Assembly: GCA_025358155.1 (NCBI GenBank)
Contig: JANYKR010000223.1
Location: forward strand, 1-59,615
Reading direction: 5' to 3'
DNA: 59,615 nucleotides
From: Betaproteobacteria bacterium
GTDB lineage: Bacteria > Pseudomonadota > Gammaproteobacteria > Burkholderiales > Burkholderiaceae_C
The notes under the pieces are model-generated. The model did not search any database. It had not been told where the DNA came from and was given only the letters and a program-made list of their open reading frames with translations. The position numbers were made by a program, and so were the translations under genes. Shown one piece after another: positions 1 to 8,000 of this stretch. Each line of letters starts with the position of its first letter. Position 1 is the first letter of the stretch.

Positions 1-94
1 GCGGTGCGGATAGCGCGGTGGGCGGCGCGGAGGGCGGCGCGGTGGGTGGCGCGATGGGTGGCGAGGACGGCGTTGGCAGGGGTGGTGAACTCAT
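1..94 (-). CDS. Possible 5' end of a Pro/Ala-rich protein running off the left edge
   Basis: Reading the minus strand from an ATG at 94 to the window edge gives an open frame of about 31 codons rich in Pro and Ala, with repeated Ala-Pro-Pro-Thr/Ser units produced by a 12-bp tandem repeat. GC-rich third positions fit coding DNA. There is no convincing Shine-Dalgarno sequence before the ATG, and the plus strand is also open here with a Gly-rich repeat. This may be a genuine truncated gene divergent from the ompA-like gene or only low-complexity DNA. Low confidence. Confidence 0.2.
   Translation of the reverse strand, partial: MSSPPLPTPSSPPIAPPTAPPSAPPTALSAP
9..68. repeat. Degenerate 12-bp tandem repeat, about five units
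   Basis: Five consecutive 12-base units with the pattern GGYGGCGCGRTG (units at 9, 21, 33, 45 and 57) differ from each other by one to four bases. The period is a multiple of three, so it is frame-neutral if coding. Confidence 0.6.
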
Positions 95-460
95 GGTCAA
101 GAGCAAACAGGTAGACGGGCCCGGCACATGCCCGGGCCTGCAGCCCCGGATCATGCCCGGTCGGCCGGCCCGCCAAAGGTTCGCTAGCGAACTGACTGGC
201 GTAGCGGTCGGGCGCACCCTGACCTGTGGCCTACAGCCTAGATCCCACGGGTAGCGGTGCGTGGGCCGTGCTCCAGCGATCAGCGGTGGGCCCCGCCGGG
301 TCAAGCCCCTGTCCTACAGGCGCTTGCGGGCCGTCCGACAGACGCTCGACGCTCGGCTTTCTAGCATCAGTTCACAACTTGCCACCTGACACGCTCGCGG
401 GCCAAACCCCGAGGCAGAGCGACAGGATCCTCCCCTCAAGTCTCACGCCGAAAGCACACC
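95..460. other. Non-coding stretch upstream of the OmpA-family gene
   Basis: I see no credible gene in this stretch. It contains one GC-rich hairpin (118-124 pairing with 132-138, 7 bp arms, 7 nt loop) with no T-run. The promoter of the porin gene must lie here, but no clear -35/-10 pair stands out. Confidence 0.5.
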
Positions 461-1663
461 ATGAACCCCAACCCCCACGCCCTCCGAAACCTGAGCGCCA
501 TCACCCTGGCCGCTCTGGCCGTACTGGGCAGCGCGTCCGCCCTCGCCCAATCTGAGAGCTACTCCTACGGCGGTGTGGCGCTGGGCCAGTCCCGTGGCCA
601 GATTGACGAGGCCCGCATCAGCTCGCGCCTGATCCCCCCCGGCGTGCCCATCACCGGCCAGCAAACCGACGAACGTGGCACTGCCTGGAAGGCTTTTGGC
701 GGCTACCAGTTCAACCGCTACATCGGTGTCGAGGCCGGCTACTTCAACCTTGGCTCGCTCGACTTCACGACCACCACGACACCGGCAGGCCAGCTGCTGG
801 GCCGGACCAAGGTTCAAGGCCTGAACCTCGACCTGATCGGCTACCTGCCGCTGACTGACAAGCTCTCGGCGATGGGCCGGGTGGGTGGTCAGTACGCCCG
901 CACCCGGGGCGATTACACCGGCAGCGGTGCAGTCGGCAGCTTCAGCAACACACCCAGCGAACGCAGGGGCGACATCAAAGCCGGCCTGGGCCTGCAATAC
1001 GCCTTCAGCCCCTCATTCCTGATGCGCGGCGAGGTCGAGCGCTACCGGATCGGCGATGCGATGGGCGGTCGCGACCATGTCAATACCTATACCGTGAGCC
1101 TGGTCTTCCCGTTCGGCCGCGCCCCCGAACCCACCCGCACGGCCTATGTCGCCCCAGCCTACGTGGCCCCAGCACCCGCACCCGTCCTCGCACCCGCCCC
1201 GGCGCCCGCCCCAATGCCGGTGCCCGCACCCGTCGTGGTGGCAGCCCCGGCAGCGCCGGTGGTGATGAGCCCCCCGCAGCCGCGTCGCGTCAGTTTCGCC
1301 GCCGATTCACTGTTCGGCTTCAACCAGTCCAGCGTTCGGCCAGACGGCAAGGCCAACCTCGACAAGTTTGCGCGCGAGTTGCAAGGCACGCAGTTCGACA
1401 CGATCAGGGTCGAAGGCCACACCGACCGGATCGGCAGCAACGCCTACAACCAGAAACTGTCGGCGAAGCGCGCCGAAGCGGTCAGGGCCTACCTGGTCGG
1501 CACCGGCGGCTTGACAGCGGCCAGGATCACGGCCGTCGGCAAGGGCGCGTCCAGCCCGGTGACCAAGGCCGAAGACTGCAAGGGCAAGCAAGCCACGCCC
1601 AAATTAATCGCCTGCCTGCAGCCTGACCGCCGAGTGGATGTTGAAGTGACCGGCACGCGCTGA
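461..1663 (+). CDS. OmpA-family outer membrane protein
   Basis: A predicted 400-aa two-domain outer membrane protein. Residues 1 to about 29 form a Sec signal peptide ending in an Ala-Leu-Ala cleavage site. Residues 30 to about 220 have alternating aromatic/polar strands and the Gly-Gly-Tyr-Gln-Phe-type motifs of an eight-stranded OmpA beta-barrel. About 225-280 is a Pro/Ala/Val linker. About 285-400 is the OmpA C-terminal peptidoglycan-binding domain, with the EGHTDRIGS motif followed by N-x3-LS-x2-RA. The expected role is to tether the outer membrane to murein and perhaps form a small pore. The ATG at 461 directly precedes the signal peptide. It is monocistronic, followed by a small ORF and the giant glucan synthase gene, which suggests an envelope-stability locus. 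Family assignment is secure; specific function is not. Confidence 0.93.
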   Translation: MNPNPHALRNLSAITLAALAVLGSASALAQSESYSYGGVALGQSRGQIDEARISSRLIPPGVPITGQQTDERGTAWKAFGGYQFNRYIGVEAGYFNLGSLDFTTTTTPAGQLLGRTKVQGLNLDLIGYLPLTDKLSAMGRVGGQYARTRGDYTGSGAVGSFSNTPSERRGDIKAGLGLQYAFSPSFLMRGEVERYRIGDAMGGRDHVNTYTVSLVFPFGRAPEPTRTAYVAPAYVAPAPAPVLAPAPAPAPMPVPAPVVVAAPAAPVVMSPPQPRRVSFAADSLFGFNQSSVRPDGKANLDKFARELQGTQFDTIRVEGHTDRIGSNAYNQKLSAKRAEAVRAYLVGTGGLTAARITAVGKGASSPVTKAEDCKGKQATPKLIACLQPDRRVDVEVTGTR

Positions 1664-1788
1664 TCTTTTGCTTGCTTCTGGCCGCCCTGCAGTGGCCAGA
1701 CCCGCCGCAACCTGCCCGCCACGCGCACGCTCAGCGCGCCCTCCCCCCCATGCCGGACGGCCTTGCGGCCGTGTCGGTGGAGCCTCCA

Positions 1789-2031
1789 ATGACCGCTACC
1801 CCGTACTTCTCACCCGCCTGGACCACTGCCTCCTTTGGTCATGACGCCGACACCCTGCCCGCGGAGTTGTCGTCGCTGGGTGCTCACCTGGATGCCTGCC
1901 AGGGCCTGCGCGGCCGCTGGTTCAAGCTGCAGTGCCTGGCCGAGGCCACCCACAAGCTTTTGGCAGCACGCTTCATGACCACTTTGGTGGGCATCGTGCT
2001 GTTGTGTGCTGCCGCCACGCTGGCAGCCTGA
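1789..2031 (+). CDS. Small hypothetical protein with C-terminal membrane segment
   Basis: An 80-aa ORF from ATG 1789, preceded by a weak purine-rich stretch (GGTGGAG, 10 to 16 nt upstream). It ends in a hydrophobic stretch (about residues 63-80) that could be a tail anchor. Its last 26 bases overlap the proposed GTG start of the giant glucan synthase gene in another frame, which would allow translational coupling. I do not recognise a family. An in-frame start upstream at 1672 would give 119 aa, but the added residues look non-coding. It may be a leader ORF for the synthase or a spurious frame. Confidence 0.4.
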   Translation: MTATPYFSPAWTTASFGHDADTLPAELSSLGAHLDACQGLRGRWFKLQCLAEATHKLLAARFMTTLVGIVLLCAAATLAA

Positions 2032-5000
2032 GCCGGTGGCACAAGACCTGATCCAGCGCCTGATTCCGGAGGCGCCTCAGGCCTTGTGCCAAATTCTGCA
2101 AGCCGAAAGAGGGCCTGCCGAAGCCCCGATACGGTCCGAAGTGTTTGGCCCGCTGCGGTTTGCGCAGCATGGTCGCAGCTTGGGCGAAACCCACCGTGCG
2201 GCCAGCGCCAGCGTGCATGCCGGCACGTTTTTTCCGAGGCTGCAGGACAACATCGCGACCCTGCGGGAGGCCTATGCCTACATCGGCGGCCAAGCGGCCA
2301 CCGGCTACGACATCAGCCCTGCGGCCGAATGGCTGCTCGACAACTTTCACCTGATCGAAGCCCAGCTTGAAGAAGTGCGCGACGGTCTGCCGCGCCGCTA
2401 CTTCCGCGCTCTGCCGGTGCTGCTGGACAAACCCCTGGCCGGTCTGCCCCGGGTCTACGGCGTGGCCTGGGCCTTTGTGGCGCACACCGACGGCGACTTC
2501 AACGACGAATTGCTGGTGCAGTTCCTCAGCGCCTACCAGGAGACCCGCGAGCTGACGCTCGGCGAGCTCTGGGCCCTGCCCACCACCTTGCGGGTGGTGT
2601 TGATCGAGAACCTGCGCCGGCTTGCCGAGCGGGTGGCCACCCACAAGGCAGCCCGCGAGGCTGCCAACCTGGTGGCCGACCAGATCGAGCGCTACACCCT
2701 GATCGCGCTGGCCGAGCTGCTGGCCGCGCTGGACCAACGCGGCGTAGGCCGGGTGTTTCTGGCCCAGCTGGCGCAGCGGGTGCAAGACCGCAGCTCAGCC
2801 GCCTCTGCCAAGGTCAGCATCTGGCAACGCGAATGGCTTGACCAGGCCTTGCCCGACCTGGCAGCGATGCTGGCCCAGCAAAGTGCCAACCAGGCCGCCG
2901 ACAACGTGAGTGTCAGCAACGCCGTGACCTCGCTGCGCGACATCGGCGACGCCGACTGGCCCGACATGATTTGCAGCTGCAGCACCTTGATGCGGCTGAT
3001 GCTGGGCTCGCCGCTTTTCGAGGCCGAGGCAGCCACCACCCGCGACAGCACCCTGCACGCGATCGAACAGCTGGCCCTGCGCAGTGGCCACAGCGAGGTG
3101 GCGGTGGCCCAGGCCGTGTTGGAGCACATGCACACCCGCGCCGGCACCGACCCGGCCAGCGGCGTGGCAGCGTACTGGTTGCTGGGCCCAGGCCGGCCGG
3201 CACTGACCTCGTCCCTCGGACTGCATGAACACTGGGCAGCTCAAGCGCGGCGCCTGGCCCACCGGCTGGCCTTGCCGGCCTATTTGTCGACACTGGGCCT
3301 GGCGACGCTGGGCCTGGTGACCTGGCTGGGTTTGCATGCCGCACACATGCCGGGGTCGCAACCCACCGGCGGGCACACCGGCCTGCTGGTGGGTGCGCTG
3401 CTGATGCTGTGGCCTGCCTCCGAAGCGGTGGTCGCACTGATCAACCGCCTGGTCAGCGAGTCGGTGCGGCCCGGCCACCTGCCCCGGCTGGCGCTGGCAG
3501 AAGGTATCCCGGCCGCGCACCGGGTGATGGTGGTGATCCCGGGGATGTTGACCAGCTCGGCATCCACCACCGAGCTGGTGCGCCGCCTGCACCTGCACTA
3601 CCTGGCCAACCCCGAACCCCAAGCCCAGTTTGCATTGCTGACCGACTGGGCCGATGCTGACGGCCCGCAAGCCCTGTTGGACGACAGTCTGCTGGCCGAT
3701 GCGCGCAGCCAGCTTGCGGCGCTCAACGCCCGGTATCCGCGCGAAGTCCAGGGCGGCGTCGATTCGAACGAGCCCGCCCCCTTCGATGCCGAACCCGAGG
3801 CGCCACGCTTCATCCTGCTGCACCGCCCGCGCAGCTTCAGCCCCACCGAGCAGCGCTGGATTGGCTGGGAGCGCAAGCGCGGCAAGCTCGAACAGCTGCT
3901 GGCAGCGCTGGCTCAAGAGCAAGCCGGGCCCTTCATCAACCTGGGGCCACTGTCCTTGTGTGCACCCGCCACCCGCTACATCGTCACCCTCGACAGCGAC
4001 ACCGAGCTGCCGCCCGGCCGCCTGCGTGAATTGGTGGGCGTGGCCGCCCATCCGCACAACCAGCCGCAGCTCGATGCCAGCGGCCGCAGCGTGGTCAGCG
4101 GCTACGGCATCCTGCAGCCGCGGGTGGTGACGCCGCTGCCCTCGCTGGCCGAGTTCACCCGCTTTCACTGGCTGTTTGCCGGCCAGTGCGGTATCGACCC
4201 GTACAGCGCTGCCACCTCCGAGGTCTACCAGGATTTGTTCAGTGAGGGCAGCTTCAGTGGCAAGGGCCTGCTCAACGTGGCCGCCATGCATGCCGTGCTG
4301 GGCGGCCGCCTGCCCGAGGGCCAGGTGCTGTCGCACGACCTGCTGGAGGGCTCGATTGCCCGCTGCGCCGCCGTCACCGACATCACGGTGATCGAAGCCG
4401 CGCCGTTCCATGCCGACGTGGCCGCCCAGCGGCTGCACCGCTGGACCCGTGGCGACTGGCAGCTGCTGCCGCTGCTGCTGCAGGCCAGGCGCTACGGTCT
4501 GCGTGCGATCAACCGCTGGAAGCTGTTCGACAACCTGCGTCGCTCGATGGTGACGCCGGCCTCGGTGGCCTTGCTGGTGTGGGCGCTGGCCGGCGCCACT
4601 GTCACGCCGCTGACTGCGCTGGCCCTGGTGCTGGCGGCGTTTTCGGTCGGCCCGCTGATGGGTGCAGTGGCCGGCCTGTCACCCAGCCGGGACAACCTGG
4701 CAAAGTGGCATTTCTACAGCCGTGCGCTGGCCGACCTGGGCCGGGCGCTGGGCGGCGCCGCCTGGGCGCTGCAACAGCTGCTGGCCCAGGCCGCGATGAA
4801 TGCCGACGCCATAGGCCGCACGCTGTGGCGTCTGGTCGTGAGCCGCCGCCATCTGCTGCAGTGGACCACCGCTGCCACGAGCGCCGCCCAGGCCAGGGCA
4901 GAGTTGCCGGCGGTGCTGCGTCAACACTGGCGCACGCCGCTGGCCAGCGCCCTGCTGCTGGCGGGCCTGGTGCTGGCCGGCACGCCGCATGCGCTGCTGG

Positions 5001-8000
5001 CGACCGCGTTGTGCGCGCTGTGGGCCAGTGCACCTCTGGGCAGCTGGTGGGTGAGCCGGCCCCGACCCCGCCGCAAGGACGCTGCGCTGCCGCTGGCCGA
5101 ACGGACCCGGTTGGAGGGCATAGGCCGCGAAACCTGGCGCTACTTCGAGCGCTGCGTCGTCGCCGATGACCACCACCTGCCACCCGACAACCTGCAGGTG
5201 CTGCCCAGCGACATGGTGGCGCACCGCACATCGCCCACCAACATCGGCCTGTACCTGTTGAGTGCGGCCTGTGCGCGCAGCTTTGGCTGGATCGGCACCC
5301 AGGACCTGATCGCCCGCCTGGAGGCCACGCTGGGCACGCTGGACCAGTTGCAGCGGCACCGAGGCCACTTTCTGAACTGGTACGACACCCGCAGCGCCGC
5401 GCCGCTGCTGCCGATGTACGTCTCGACCGTTGACAGCGGCAACCTCTGCGGCCATTTGCTGGCCGTGGCCCAGGCCTGCCTGGCGCTGGCGGCATCACCG
5501 TTTGATCCTGCCGCCGGCCAGCGTGCCCTGCGTGCCAACCGGGCCCGGCTGGTCCCCTTGCTGGCCCAGCGACGCAGTCTGTCACCGGCCTTTCGAATGC
5601 AGCTGCACGACCTGCTGGCCGATCACCGCAACACCCGGCGATCGCTGGCGCAAGACGATGTGTCGCGCACAGCCGTCAGCCCCGACGGTGTGCCGCAATG
5701 CCACCTGGCGATGCAACGCCTGCAGGCCCTCGCGGCCCGTTGTGAAGCCCTGGCCGACCAGGCCGAGTTCGGCTTTCTGTACCACCGCAAACGCCATTTG
5801 TTCCACATCGGCCTGCGGGTGGCCGAGCAGCAGCTCGATGCCGGCTTTTACGACTTGCTCGCCTCAGAGTCGCGCCTCACCAGCCTGCTGGCGATTGCCA
5901 AGGGCGATGTGTCGGTGCGGCATTGGGCGGCACTGGGCCGGCCATTTTTCGCGGTCGGCGCCCGCGCCGGCCTGCGGTCCTGGTCGGGCTCGATGTTCGA
6001 GTACCTGATGCCCACCCTGGTGCTGGCAGAGCCGCCCGGCAGCGTGCTGCAGGACGCCTGCCATGCGGCGTTGCATGAGCAGATCAACTTCACCGCAGCA
6101 CGCCATCTGCCCTGGGGCATCTCGGAATCGGCCTATGCCGGCGCTGACCACACCCTGGCCTACCAGTACGCGCCGCAAGGTGTGCCGTCGCTGGCGCTGC
6201 GCCGCACCCCGCCCGACGAGTTGGTGCTGGCGCCCTACGCCAGTGCTTTGGCACTGATGATTGCACCGCACCGCGCCAGCAAGAACCTGGCCGCTCTGGC
6301 GGCACTGGGGGCACGCGGGCGTTACGGATTCATCGAGGCGCTGGACTACAGCCCCGGCCGCCAGGCTGGCGACGAGGCCTTTGCGCCGGTCGCCACCTTC
6401 ATGGCACACCACCAGGGCATGAGCATCGTGGCTTTGGCCAACCTGTTGCTCGATGGCCAGGCCCAACGCTGGGGCATGGCCAATGCGCAAATCGCGGCTG
6501 TGGCCTCGCTGCTGCACGAGCGCCCTCCGCGCGAAATCGCCAACCGGGTGCGCGCGCCAACGGCCGCACCGCTGCAATCCCTGCAGCGCCGCTCACCGGG
6601 CCTGCTGCGCGAGGTGCTGCCCGGCGTCAGCGCCGTCGAGCCCACCCATTTGCTGGGCAACGGCCGCTACAGCGTGTCGCTGCGCGCCAACGGCGCCGGC
6701 TGGAGCCGCTGGGGCCCGTCGGGCATCACGCGCTGGCGCGACGACGCATTGCGCGACGCGCAGGGCAGCTTCTTCTACCTGCGGTGGGTCGATCCTGCCG
6801 GGTCCACCGACCGGCGCCAAGCCAGCGCCGGCACCGGCATGGCGGGCCGCTGGGTCGGCGTGGCCAACCGGCGGCGGGCAGAGCGGCGCAGCGCTGCGCG
6901 CCCGAGTGGCGGCGGGCGCGGGCCCGGCGCCGGCCTGGTCTCGCTGACCCAGCACCCCGCACCCGACCCGGCCGCGCAATACCAAAGCCTGTTCCATGCC
7001 GACCGGGTCTGCTTTGATGCGCAATGGCCCGGCTTGAACACCCACACCACGGTCTGGGTCAGCCCGGAGGACGACATCGAGTTCCGCCAGGTCGAGCTGC
7101 ACAACCTGGGCGAAACACCGCTGGACATTGAACTGATCTCAGCCTTTGAGCTGACCCTGTCCGACCCCAGGGCCGACGAGGCCCACCCGGCCTTCATGAA
7201 CCTTTTTGTGCGCGCCGCCTGGCAGCCCGCACACCAGGCGCTGATGTTCGAACGCAGACCCAGACTGCCCACCGAACCCGCACTGCGGGCCGCGCACTTT
7301 CTGGCCGACACCGACCCGCAAGTGCTGGGCTTGCGCATCCAGACCGATCGCCAGCGCTGGCTGGGCCGAAACCGCGCCGCCAGCCAGCCGATGGCCTGGT
7401 TTGAGGTGCCCCCCAAAGTCACGGACGCGCAGGTGCTGGCCGCTGGCGCCCCGCCCGACACGGCCGAGGCTGGCGACGGCGCCGACCTGGCAGGTCGCGG
7501 CCTGCCGCTGAGCACCGGCCTGGACCCGGTTTGCGCACTGGCCGTGCGCTTGCGGATCGCGCCACACGGCAAGGCCAAGTTGACCTTTGCCACCGCCGCG
7601 TCGGAAGACCCCGTCACCTTGCATGCGGTGATCGACAAGCACCGCCAGGCCAGCGCGGTGCAGCGGGCCTCGCTGATGTCGGCCACGTTGACCAGCATCC
7701 GCTTGCGCGCCTTGCGCCTGGGGCCGGACAACTTTGCCGCCATTCAGAGCCTGACCACAGCCCTGGTCCACAGCCTGACCCGGCCGCAGCCCGGCCAGGC
7801 TGCCGACCCAAAGGCCCGTGCACTCACTGCTCAACCCGGCCCGCACAGTCCCCTCCTCCCCCTCAACCCAAACGCCGCCAACGGCGAACAGGCCGCGCTT
7901 GCCAGCGTCTGCGACCGGCGCCTGCTGTGGCGGTTTGGCTTGTCGGGTGAGCGGCCGATGCTGCTGGTCAACGCCGGGGTGAGCCAAGGCATGGGCCTGC

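Noticed and set aside
18-254. A 78-aa Gly-rich frame at the left end
   Set aside because: Product of the 12-bp repeat followed by unrelated sequence; the minus-strand Pro-rich frame is at least as plausible.
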